NCBI RefSeq assembly: GCF_013116745.1
Contig: NZ_JABFOE010000019.1
Coordinates: 1-61,409 of the forward strand
Reading direction: 5' to 3'
Length of the DNA stretch: 61,409 bases
Source: Arthrobacter sp. 260
GTDB taxonomy: Bacteria > Actinomycetota > Actinomycetes > Actinomycetales > Micrococcaceae
Position numbers and translations under genes: made by a program. The notes under the pieces were generated by a model. That model was given only the letters and a program-made list of their open reading frames with translations, searched no databases and was not told the origin of the DNA. Positions 15,008 through 22,516 of the stretch are shown one piece after another (the first letter of the stretch is position 1; each line of letters begins with the position of its first letter).

Positions 15008-16486
15008 TTAGAACCTGGCCACCAGTGGGTAGAGGTTCGGCATTCCGCCCATATGGGCCAGATCGGTCACCAGGATGCCCTGGGACTCGTTAAGGGCGTT
15101 GACCACGCGGTTGTTCCCCACGTAGATACCCACGTGATAGAAGTTTCCCGGTGTCCCCCAGAACACCAGGTCCCCTGGCTGTGCCTGGGCCAGCGGGACG
15201 TGGTTGGAGGTGGCTGCGTACTGGGCGGTAGCCACCCGTGGGAGTGAGATGCCGCCGGACGCGAAGGCTTGCTGTACCAGGCCAGAGCAGTCGAAGCCGA
15301 GCGGCCCGGTTCCACCCCACTGGTAAAAGTGCGGAGACCCAGTCTTGGACATGGCATAGCTGATGGCTGCTGAGACAGCGCCACCGTCGGAAGGCGGTGG
15401 TGCGGGTGCCGGCGGCGCTGGTGCTGGCGGCGCTGGCGCCGGGGTGGGTTCTGGCGCAGGAGGTGACGGGGCGGGTGCCGGCGGCCGTGGCACGGGAGTG
15501 TGCGAAGGCTCGGGTGTGGGCTCCGGGGCCTGGACCGGAGGCGTGGGCACTGGCCGGCGGTTGGGGGCGGGAGTGCTCGGCGCTGGCTCTTCCGCGGCAG
15601 GTGTGGGGGGCACGATTGCCGCGGGTGCCGCCGGCTGGGCCTCAATTGACTCCTCCGCGGCCAGCTCAGCCGCCGCAGCGCGCTCAGATTCGGCGATAAT
15701 CCGGGCCAGGTCGCGCTCGCGCTGTTGGGCCTCGAGACCGGAGATCCGGCGCTCCTCCAGGGCGGCTGTGGTGTCGCGCAGTGATGCAAGCTGCTCAACC
15801 AGGATGGCCCGTTCGGATTCCCGCTCGGCTACCAACCGTTCCGCGGCCGCGGTGGCGCGCTGGTTTGCCTCTCCCGCAGAGCGTGCCGCGTCTGCGGCGT
15901 CTGCTGCTGCCTCACGTGCAGCAGAAGCGTCAGTGCGGAGGGCATCCCAGGTGTTCGCGGCCGTCCGTGCGTTGGTGAACGTGGTGGCCCGATTGGCTGA
16001 CAGGCCGTACATGGTGGAGGCCCGGTACATCAGCTCATCAGGGTCGTCGCTGCTCAGCAGCATGGTCATGCCAGGGGTAACACCCCCGGACCGGTACAGG
16101 TCGCCAGCCAGCTGGCCGACCTCGGCTGTCGCGGCCTCATGACCGGCGGCCGCCTCATCAGCAAGTGCGGTAGTGGCAACGGCTGTGGCGCGACGCTCCT
16201 CCAGGACCGCGAGGGCGTCGACGTACGCGCCCTGAGATTCCATGGCCGTGGTCTGGGCATCCTGCAGATCAGCCGTAGCTGCAGCGAGGGTGTCCTCGAT
16301 CTCTGTTACCAGGGCGGTGGTCGCCGCTGTGCTCTCCAGGGCGGCAGCTACCTCCGCGGCGGAAGGGACATCCCCAGCGGGCGCGGCAACGGCGGGGGCG
16401 AGGCACACACTGCTCAGCAGGACGGTCGCCGAGAGGACGCCTGTCGCCTGCAGGGAGCGCACACGCCGCTTTCCAGATGACTGCAC
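15008..16486 (-). CDS. Secreted NlpC/P60 peptidoglycan endopeptidase with coiled coil
   Basis: The 492-residue protein has a signal peptide ending near AVAAPAG, a long alanine-rich coiled coil (about 40-285), a proline-rich linker built of PAP and PEPTP units (about 290-370) and a C-terminal NlpC/P60 domain. The catalytic Cys is C400 (DCSGLV) and the His is H451 (YHVGIY). The third polar position is N463 (VVNALNE) where many members have His. The layout resembles RipA- and CwlT-like cell-separation hydrolases, which cleave the D-glutamyl-diaminopimelate or equivalent stem-peptide bond outside the cell; the coiled coil often holds the enzyme inactive. Direct GTnAC repeats upstream may be MtrA sites. 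Confidence 0.88.
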   Translation of the reverse strand: MQSSGKRRVRSLQATGVLSATVLLSSVCLAPAVAAPAGDVPSAAEVAAALESTAATTALVTEIEDTLAAATADLQDAQTTAMESQGAYVDALAVLEERRATAVATTALADEAAAGHEAATAEVGQLAGDLYRSGGVTPGMTMLLSSDDPDELMYRASTMYGLSANRATTFTNARTAANTWDALRTDASAAREAAADAADAARSAGEANQRATAAAERLVAERESERAILVEQLASLRDTTAALEERRISGLEAQQRERDLARIIAESERAAAAELAAEESIEAQPAAPAAIVPPTPAAEEPAPSTPAPNRRPVPTPPVQAPEPTPEPSHTPVPRPPAPAPSPPAPEPTPAPAPPAPAPPAPAPPPSDGGAVSAAISYAMSKTGSPHFYQWGGTGPLGFDCSGLVQQAFASGGISLPRVATAQYAATSNHVPLAQAQPGDLVFWGTPGNFYHVGIYVGNNRVVNALNESQGILVTDLAHMGGMPNLYPLVARF

Positions 16487-16511
16487 TATTCCTCGTATCC
16501 TCGCGCGGCAT

Positions 16512-16568
16512 GTTACACAACAGTCACGAGAATAGGGCGGCGTATGTCACTTAAGCAACATTGGTCAC
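16512..16568 (-). promoter_or_regulatory. Direct GTnAC repeats upstream of the NlpC/P60 gene
   Basis: GTTAC at 16512 and GTCAC at 16523 are 11 bp apart (GTTAC-N6-GTCAC), and further GTCAC copies occur at 16546 and 16564. Direct repeats of this kind, one helical turn apart, resemble the motifs bound by MtrA, the response regulator that controls cell-wall hydrolases in several actinobacteria. This is pattern matching only. Confidence 0.35.
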
Positions 16569-16639
16569 ACCAGTACCGTAAACGACATTCGTGTCATTTC
16601 CCGCCTTATCGGCGCGGCGTGGCGCGCATCCCCGTCCTG

Positions 16640-17560
16640 TCAGGCGTGTTGGCGGGTTTCATGGACTGCATGCTCGGCTGGTTCGATCTGGAAGGTGCAG
16701 TGGCGGGTATCGAAATGGTTACGAAGACAGTGGGTCAGCCGGTCGAGAACCTGGTCCACTCCCTCTGCATTGAGGGTTTCGCCATCAACCACCACGTGGG
16801 CTGAAAAGACCGGGACCCCCGAGGTGATGGTCCAGGCATGGATATCGTGAACTCCCACCACCCCACCGACGCCCAGAATGTGGTTGCGGATCATCTCAGA
16901 GTCGACACCCTTGGGTGCCGCTTCAAGCAGTACGTTGATGACTTCCCGGAGGAGGCTCCACGCACGCGGGAGGATCATCAGCGCTATGGCTATCGAGGCC
17001 AGGGCATCAGCCTGGAGAAAATCGGTAGTTGCGATGACTATTGCCGCCACGATTACCGCCACCGAGCCCAGGAGGTCACCCAGTACCTCCAGGTAGGCCC
17101 CCCGCAGGTTCAGGCTTTCGGCCTGTCCGTCACGCAGGATCAGGAGACAGGCCAGGTTGGCTGCCGCGCCGATCACTGCTGTCACAATCATTACGTCGGT
17201 ACGAATGTCGGGAGTGGTGGAGATTCGCCGCAACGCCTCGATCAGGATGACAACGGCGATCACCACCAGGATGATCGCGTTTGCAAGCGCGGCGAGCACC
17301 TCAGCCCGTTGGTACCCATAGGTGCTTCGCCGGGTGGCGGGGCGCGTGGCGATCCAGGCGGCGAAGAGGGCGATCGAGACGCCCGCCGCGTCCGAGAGCA
17401 TATGACCCGCATCGGCCAGCAGCGCCAGCGAACCCGAAAGAACCGCGCCCAGCACCTGGACGACCACGATCGTCAAGGTGATGGCCACGACAAGTATCAA
17501 CTTCCGGCGATGCTTGTTGGTTGCGGTGCCCTGCGGCAACCCATGATCGTGCGCGTTCAT
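16640..17560 (-). CDS. Cation diffusion facilitator metal exporter (ZitB/CzcD-like)
   Basis: A 306-residue CDF transporter with six hydrophobic segments followed by a cytoplasmic domain of about 85 residues. The metal-site motif ADAGHMLSDAAG in helix 2 (HxxxD) and the second pair in helix 5, EVLGDLLGS (D in LGD), match Zn2+/Cd2+ exporters. The short N-terminus contains H and D residues but no long His loop. I start at ATG 17560 (MNAHDHGLPQG). It exports zinc or a similar divalent ion in exchange for protons. It lies 52 bp after a small metalloprotease gene on the same strand, probably cotranscribed. Confidence 0.88.
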   Translation of the reverse strand: MNAHDHGLPQGTATNKHRRKLILVVAITLTIVVVQVLGAVLSGSLALLADAGHMLSDAAGVSIALFAAWIATRPATRRSTYGYQRAEVLAALANAIILVVIAVVILIEALRRISTTPDIRTDVMIVTAVIGAAANLACLLILRDGQAESLNLRGAYLEVLGDLLGSVAVIVAAIVIATTDFLQADALASIAIALMILPRAWSLLREVINVLLEAAPKGVDSEMIRNHILGVGGVVGVHDIHAWTITSGVPVFSAHVVVDGETLNAEGVDQVLDRLTHCLRNHFDTRHCTFQIEPAEHAVHETRQHA

Positions 17561-17612
17561 GTACCCAAGTATCCGCCGAGCAGACCCGCCAGGCGAGTCG
17601 CGGCAGCCTGCC

Positions 17613-17990
17613 CTACCCCCAGCCCAGTTCGTGCAACCTGTCGTCGTCGATTCCGAAGTGATGGGCCACCTCGTGAATGACCGTAATGAGGATCTCCTCG
17701 ATGAGTTCCTCGCGTGTCTCACAATGGCGCATCAGAGGCTGCCGGAAGATGCTGATGCTGTCCGGCAGGGAGCCCGCCTCCCACCAGGAGTCGCGTTCGG
17801 TCAGGGGGGTGCCCTCGTAAAGTCCCAGGAGCTCAGTGTCAGGGTCTTCGCCGGGGCCGGGCTCGTACTCCTCCCGAACAAAGATGGCGACGTTGTTCAT
17901 GGTGCGCATCAGATCCTCGGGAATCTGGTCGATCGCGTCATCCACAGCTGACTCGAAGTCTTCAAGGGTCATCTCTATCGGCACACTCAC
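17613..17990 (-). CDS. Small zincin-type metallopeptidase (DUF1025 family)
   Basis: A 125-residue protein starting with GTG 17990. The C-terminal VIHEVAHHFGIDDDRL is the HExxH zinc motif, with an acidic residue downstream as a possible third ligand. The whole protein matches the minimal metallopeptidase family of about 120 residues found in most actinobacteria, whose substrate is unknown. It is acidic, cytosolic and without a signal peptide. It lies just upstream of the CDF exporter gene on the same strand. Confidence 0.82.
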   Translation of the reverse strand: MSVPIEMTLEDFESAVDDAIDQIPEDLMRTMNNVAIFVREEYEPGPGEDPDTELLGLYEGTPLTERDSWWEAGSLPDSISIFRQPLMRHCETREELIEEILITVIHEVAHHFGIDDDRLHELGWG

Positions 17991-18041
17991 GACTGTACCG
18001 CCGCGATCGGCCGACTGCTGCGGGCCGCAGCGACCGCCGTT

Positions 18042-18070
18042 TTGTGGAATCGTCGCGCAGGCCCTATAGT
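18042..18070 (+). promoter_or_regulatory. Promoter of the tRNA cluster
   Basis: TTGTGG (18042-18047) and TATAGT (18065-18070) are separated by 17 bp, a good sigma-70-type pair, 48 bp before tRNA-Glu. The -10 box is inside a small dyad, CCTATA-GTTT-TATAGG (18063-18078). Confidence 0.6.
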
Positions 18071-18117
18071 TTTATAGGTCCACAGCAGGGGAGAATTTCT
18101 TGCCTCGTGTGGTCCAG

Positions 18118-18190
18118 GCCCCCATCGTCTAGCGGCCTAGGACACCGCCCTTTCACGGCGGCGGCACGGGTTCGAATCCCGTTGGGGGTA
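18118..18190 (+). tRNA. tRNA-Glu (anticodon TTC)
   Basis: A 73-base cloverleaf: acceptor GCCCCCA pairs with TGGGGGT (first pair G-T), the anticodon arm is CCGCC-CTTTCAC-GGCGG with TTC in the loop, and the T arm is CACGGG-TTCGAAT-CCCGT. Discriminator A; CCA is not encoded. Confidence 0.93.
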
Positions 18191-18278
18191 CGCAGGAGCA
18201 ATTCGTTTCTAGGTAACACTAGGGCGGTCAGGAAGCGGCTGAGATGCTGGTAGGCTGAAGCTCTTGTAAAAAATGCAA

Positions 18279-18352
18279 GGCCCTGTAGCGCAGTTGGTTA
18301 GCGCGCCGCCCTGTCACGGCGGAGGTCGCGGGTTCAAGTCCCGTCAGGGTCG
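18279..18352 (+). tRNA. tRNA-Asp (anticodon GTC)
   Basis: A 74-base cloverleaf with acceptor GGCCCTG / CAGGGTC (one G-T pair), anticodon arm CCGCC-CTGTCAC-GGCGG with GTC, T arm CGGG-TTCAAGT-CCCG and discriminator G. CCA is not encoded. It shares its anticodon stem with the tRNA-Glu 88 bp upstream. Confidence 0.93.
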
Positions 18353-18409
18353 CTCAGGTTTGCCAGTTTCGACTGGTCGACCGCGGTGACTGTCGTAGGA
18401 TAGTTGCAC

Positions 18410-18485
18410 GGCTCTGTAGCTCAGTTGGTAGAGCGTTCGACTGAAAATCGAAAGGTCACCGGATCGACGCCGGTCGGAGCCACCA
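18410..18485 (+). tRNA. tRNA-Phe (anticodon GAA)
   Basis: A cloverleaf with acceptor GGCTCTG / CGGAGCC (one G-T or T-G pair), anticodon arm TTCGA-CTGAAAA-TCGAA with GAA, and discriminator A followed by an encoded CCA (18483-18485), unlike the two tRNAs before it. The T loop reads ATCGACG, with A at the normally invariant T54. A possible -10 box TAGGAT is at 18396-18401. Confidence 0.92.
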
Positions 18486-18490
18486 GCTAA

Positions 18491-18522
18491 AACCCCCGGT
18501 CAGCCGGGGGTTTTTTCTTTTT
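18491..18522 (+). terminator. Intrinsic terminator of the tRNA cluster
   Basis: AACCCCCGG (18491-18499), loop TCAG, and CCGGGGGTT (18504-18512) followed by a run of T. This is a textbook rho-independent terminator directly after tRNA-Phe. Confidence 0.92.
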
Positions 18523-18608
18523 AATCACTTTTCAGCGGTACTAGCCGGATCAGGCGTCTGGTAGTACCGTGGTCACACCCCAAGTGTGACTGCCAGGGCA
18601 GGTGTGAG

Positions 18609-19499
18609 ATGACCACCACTATTGCGATGCCTATTGTCCACGGCGTTGACCATACATTCGTCAACTTGCCGGACGGGCGCATGCACGTCGCCACACTTGG
18701 AACAGGCGATCCGGTGGTCCTCTTGTCAGGTTTCTCACAAACCTGGTGGGAGTGGCGCGAGGTTATGCCTGCCCTCGCCACTGCAGGGTTCCAGGCGATC
18801 GCTCCGGACCTGAGAGGCGAAGGCTGGAGCGAACTGCCCTTCGACGCGATCTCGCGCACGCAGCGGGCAGAGGATGTTCTGGCGCTGCTTGACGTGCTCG
18901 GCCACGGCCAGGTGAAGCTGGTGAGCCACGATATGGGTGCGATCACGGCGTACCAGCTCGCCCTGGACTTCCCGGATCGGGTGTCTGCCCAGGTAATCCT
19001 GGCGGTACCACCCCCTCAACTGAGATTCTCCCCCGACATGGGCCCCGGGATGCGGCATCTTTGGCATCAGGAAGTGCTCGCGGTCCCCGTCCTCGGGCCG
19101 GCTCTCCTGCGTGAGGGCCACCTGCCGCAGCAGTTGTTTTCGCGGTTCTCCGCTCGCACCCTCAACCCTGATGTCCTGGCGCTCTACATCGCGTTGCTGC
19201 GGGATATAGAACTCTCCCGCGCTGCCGCGCCCCTGTGCCGGCGGATGGTGCTCCCCGAACTGGGGAGGATCGTGCGGGGCACATACCGTCGGGAACGGTT
19301 TGCCATGCCATCTCTCTTCATTTTCGGCACGGCTGATATTGGGTTCCCTCCAGACATCACCCGCAAGGTCTTCGCTGACACCACCACCATCGGCTCCGAT
19401 GTGAGGCTTGCTCTGGTGGAGGGCTCCGGGCATTTCGTCGTCGATGAGGACCCGGATGCCACAACGGCGCTCATCGTGGACTTCTTCGCGACGGCATGA
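18609..19499 (+). CDS. Alpha/beta hydrolase, epoxide hydrolase-like
   Basis: A 296-residue alpha/beta hydrolase. The nucleophile elbow is SHDMG at 106-110, so the nucleophile is Asp108, as in epoxide hydrolases and haloalkane or fluoroacetate dehalogenases rather than Ser esterases. The oxyanion region is LLSGFSQTWWEW near residue 40 (the Trp pair is frequent in this group), and the catalytic His is in EGSGHFVVDE near residue 280. A cap domain lies between about 135 and 220. The substrate is not deducible. It stands alone after the tRNA terminator. Confidence 0.82.
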   Translation: MTTTIAMPIVHGVDHTFVNLPDGRMHVATLGTGDPVVLLSGFSQTWWEWREVMPALATAGFQAIAPDLRGEGWSELPFDAISRTQRAEDVLALLDVLGHGQVKLVSHDMGAITAYQLALDFPDRVSAQVILAVPPPQLRFSPDMGPGMRHLWHQEVLAVPVLGPALLREGHLPQQLFSRFSARTLNPDVLALYIALLRDIELSRAAAPLCRRMVLPELGRIVRGTYRRERFAMPSLFIFGTADIGFPPDITRKVFADTTTIGSDVRLALVEGSGHFVVDEDPDATTALIVDFFATA

Positions 19500-19532
19500 C
19501 ACCCGGCCACGCCCTGCAGGCGCAGACACACA

Positions 19533-19570
19533 AATGCCCCGCGGCCCTGAAGTGCGGGACGCGGGGCATT
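19533..19570. terminator. Hairpin between converging genes
   Basis: AATGCCCCGCG (19533-19543) pairs with CGCGGGGCATT (19560-19570) over 11 bp and an inner CCC/GGG extends it. It lies between the hydrolase stop and the end of the opposing YtxH-like gene and can serve both. Confidence 0.65.
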
Positions 19571-19597
19571 CGGTAAATCGGCTCAGATGGCGTCTAC

Positions 19598-19978
19598 CTA
19601 GACAGTGTCAGGGCGGGTGTCGTCATCCTGGTTCTGGAACGGCGTTTCCTCGACCTTGGCTGGGTTGCCGCCGCTGGGGCCCGTCGTCGCGGAACCGGTG
19701 GACGATGACGATTTGGCGTCGTCCGCCTTGTCGCCGCGGTGCAGTGCGCCCGTAACAGTCTCTTTGGCCTTCTTGACGGCGTCGCCGGCCTGCTCCTGCA
19801 CCTCGGGCATCTTGTTCTTCAGGGTCGAGGTTGTGTCTGCGACAGTCTCCTGTACCTTCGGGTTGTTCCACAGCTCGTCTGCTTTGGTCTTCAGCTGCTC
19901 ATAGCTTTCCCTGCCGGCACGCGAGCCGAGCACATAGCCTGCGGCCATGCCTGCTGCGAATACAAGTTTGTTCTTCAA
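19598..19978 (-). CDS. YtxH-like small membrane-anchored stress protein
   Basis: A 126-residue protein that I start at TTG 19978, because AGGAG stands seven bases upstream and the protein then begins MKNKLVFAAGMAAGYVLG, the usual start of actinobacterial YtxH-type proteins. A short hydrophobic segment with the SRAGRESYEQL motif is followed by amphipathic helices rich in Lys, Glu and Ala, then a disordered Ser/Thr/Asp-rich tail. It is probably an inner-membrane or membrane-associated protein. The function is unknown; relatives are linked to general stress. Confidence 0.72.
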   Translation of the reverse strand: MKNKLVFAAGMAAGYVLGSRAGRESYEQLKTKADELWNNPKVQETVADTTSTLKNKMPEVQEQAGDAVKKAKETVTGALHRGDKADDAKSSSSTGSATTGPSGGNPAKVEETPFQNQDDDTRPDTV

Positions 19979-20121
19979 AATGGTGCTCCTGTCTGATTGT
20001 CCAAGGGGTCGTGGAAGGCTGATTGATCCGTTTTGTTGCCGGATACCCACCAAGCTCATAAGTAACCTTAGTTTATTTCCGACGTTCCTGACAGTTCTCC
20101 GCCGACGGCCTGCCTCTGACC

Positions 20122-21369
20122 TCAGCGACGTCCCGCGTTCAAGGCCAGCTGCAATTCGAACCGGACCTGGGGATTCTCCAGGTCCTCGCCGAACGCTTCC
20201 CGTAGCTGTGTCAGCCTGTAGCCCACCGTCTGGGGATGGATCTGCAGTTCGGCAGCAATCGGAGCCCGCTGACCCCAGTGCTTCAACCAGGACAGAAGTG
20301 TCTGCACCAGCCGCTCCCGCTGCGCCGGCCGGAACCCGTCCAACGGGGCCAGGCGGCGCTGGGCAAGTTCGGTGATTGCGGTGGGCTCCGCGCCAAGAAT
20401 TACCTGAGCGAGGTGCTCATCAGCCCAGACCGGCGGATCCGCTGGCCCTTCCCGCGGGGGGAACACCGTGGCCGCCAAGACCGCAAGCCGCAGAGAATCA
20501 GGCACCCGTTCCCAGCCCCCGGCGGGTCCAACAGCCGCAGATCGTCCCTGCAGGGCCTTCGAGAGGGCCCTACGCGTTGAAGGGGTGTCGCGGGTAGGGA
20601 TCAGCACCACCGCATCCGTTTCGCGTTCGACCAGGAGGGACCCGGGGTCCAGCTGTCGCCGTAAGCCCGCCGCACGGTCCAGGGGAAGGGTGACCACCGT
20701 CAACTGTGCCGGAAGGGCCCAGTCGGCAATCGACGCCGCCTGCCGCAGTGCCGCCTCATCCGCCTGGCCCGAGAGGAGCAGTTCCAGGAGTTCGGTGCGC
20801 CGCCGGTCAACGGCACCGGCACGCTCGGACTGTTCGAATGCGTACGCCTCGGCGCTGACCGCCGATAGCTCGTCAATATAGGCAAGGATTGACTCGCCCA
20901 GGTTCACCACCACATCGAGACCGAGGTCCTGCTTCATGGAGATCCTCGACATTTCCCGGAAGGTGACCCGGGCACCCATCCGGTAGGCGCTGAGCAGCGC
21001 GTCCATGCTTCGCCCCTGACGAAATTCTCCACTGCCCAGCCCAGCCACCAGCTGCCTGCTCTCCTCCGACAGGGCGGGCAGGCGGGTGCCGGGAAGTTGA
21101 AGGAAGCGTTCCAGTGCGACGGCGACTCCTCGGCGTAGCCCCCGCCCGAACCGACCCTCGATGGGCCGCGCATAGGTGGGAACCAGCTGAGGCACCGCCT
21201 CGATAATCGCTTCGACGACGCCCGGCATCATCGGCCGGAGCAGCCCGCTGATCTCCGCCGGCAGGGCCAGCCAGGGCGGATCCAGGGCGATGTTGGCCGG
21301 GTCATCTAGGGGCATGGAGCTCATAAGTGCCTCAGGAACTGTTTCGACGGGATAGTTTCGAGAGGTCAA
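20122..21369 (-). CDS. PucR/CdaR family transcriptional regulator
   Basis: The 415-residue protein ends in the PucR-type helix-turn-helix: LLSWLKHWGQRAPIAAELQIHPQTVGYRLTQLREAFG, preceded by a GGDEF-like central region and an N-terminal all-helical part of about 150 residues typical of the RsbRD-like N-terminus found in such actinobacterial regulators. The exact start is uncertain: ATG 21369 or one of the downstream ATGs, MSSMPLDDPA (21324 or 21315). Only about 50 bp separates it from the divergent reductase-desaturase pair, so these are its probable targets. Confidence 0.82.
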   Translation of the reverse strand: MTSRNYPVETVPEALMSSMPLDDPANIALDPPWLALPAEISGLLRPMMPGVVEAIIEAVPQLVPTYARPIEGRFGRGLRRGVAVALERFLQLPGTRLPALSEESRQLVAGLGSGEFRQGRSMDALLSAYRMGARVTFREMSRISMKQDLGLDVVVNLGESILAYIDELSAVSAEAYAFEQSERAGAVDRRRTELLELLLSGQADEAALRQAASIADWALPAQLTVVTLPLDRAAGLRRQLDPGSLLVERETDAVVLIPTRDTPSTRRALSKALQGRSAAVGPAGGWERVPDSLRLAVLAATVFPPREGPADPPVWADEHLAQVILGAEPTAITELAQRRLAPLDGFRPAQRERLVQTLLSWLKHWGQRAPIAAELQIHPQTVGYRLTQLREAFGEDLENPQVRFELQLALNAGRR

Positions 21370-21420
21370 TCGTATGCCCTGCTAGGAGAACTGTTGCGGT
21401 GCTTATCTTAGACTTGAAGC

Positions 21421-22503
21421 ATGATCCGGCTCCGTCGATTGGCACGCGCCGCATCCGTCCTGACTACTCCTCTCGCCGCTGAAGACATTCTTGCTCTCTT
21501 CAACCCGGTGTATTCGAGCCGTCAGCTGCGCGGTGTGGTCACTAAAGTGGTGTCCGAAACCCCTGATTCGGTCACCATCCACTTCCACCCCGGGTGGGGA
21601 TGGAAGGCCCATCAGGCTGGCCAGTGGGCACGCATCGGCGTTGAGCTCGACGGCGTTCGCCATTGGCGCTCGTATTCGCTCAGTGCCGCGGCTGGAGAAG
21701 ATCCCGCAATCACGGTGACCGACGCCGGTGCGGTATCTGGCGTCCTGGTGCGAAATACCAAGCCCGGTGACGTTCTCTTCCTCGCACCCCCCCAAGGTGA
21801 GTTTGTCCTTCCCGATCATCCCCGGCCACTCCTGATGCTCACCGCTGGCAGCGGTATCACCCCGGTCATGTCAATGGTGCGCACCCTGGTGCCACGCCGC
21901 CCGGATGCCGACGTCGTCCTCATCCACTCGGCCCGCACGCCCGCGGACAGCCTGTTCCTCGAGGAACTGAACGAGCTGGCCGACCAGTTTTCCAACCTGC
22001 GCGTGACCCACCTGTTTACCGCCGAGCGGGGCAGGCTTGACTTCCAGTCCGACGCCGATCTTGAGTTGCTCTGCCCCGACTGGCGCGAGCGGGCAGCCTA
22101 CGCCTGTGGTCCTGAAGGGTTCCTGGACGACGCCGAGGCGCTCTGGGCTGCCCAGCCCGAATTGCCCGCGGAACACGCAGCGACGGAACGGAGCACGCTC
22201 ACGATCGAGCGGTTCAGCACGAACCTGGCGGGCGGCGACGGGCACGACGGCGGGCTGGTGCAGTTCGAGGCCTCCGACCGCGAAGTCGAGGCCGACGGCG
22301 ACACCCCACTCCTCGACGTCGGCGAAGACGCCGGAGTCCTCATGCCCAGCGGATGCCGCATGGGCATTTGCCACAGTTGTCTCACCCCCTTGCGTGCCGG
22401 ACAGGTTCGTGATCTGCGCACTGGGGAAGTCCACGGGGAACCCGGCCAATTAATTCAGACGTGTGTCTCGGCAGCTGCCGGACCCGTCAATCTGGACCTT
22501 TAA
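21421..22503 (+). CDS. Ferredoxin-type flavin reductase, desaturase electron donor
   Basis: A 360-residue oxidoreductase with an FAD-binding barrel (RSYSLS near residue 82, the FAD motif), an NAD(P)H domain (LTAGSGITPVMSM near 142, and CGPEGF near 230) and a C-terminal plant-type 2Fe-2S domain with C312, C317, C320 and C348. The order and partner match the actinobacterial oxidoreductase that feeds electrons to stearoyl-CoA desaturase (the Rv3230c type). The desaturase gene starts 13 bp downstream. It transfers electrons from NAD(P)H through FAD and the iron-sulfur cluster to the di-iron desaturase at the membrane. Confidence 0.88.
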   Translation: MIRLRRLARAASVLTTPLAAEDILALFNPVYSSRQLRGVVTKVVSETPDSVTIHFHPGWGWKAHQAGQWARIGVELDGVRHWRSYSLSAAAGEDPAITVTDAGAVSGVLVRNTKPGDVLFLAPPQGEFVLPDHPRPLLMLTAGSGITPVMSMVRTLVPRRPDADVVLIHSARTPADSLFLEELNELADQFSNLRVTHLFTAERGRLDFQSDADLELLCPDWRERAAYACGPEGFLDDAEALWAAQPELPAEHAATERSTLTIERFSTNLAGGDGHDGGLVQFEASDREVEADGDTPLLDVGEDAGVLMPSGCRMGICHSCLTPLRAGQVRDLRTGEVHGEPGQLIQTCVSAAAGPVNLDL

Positions 22504-22516
22504 GGAGCACCACCGC

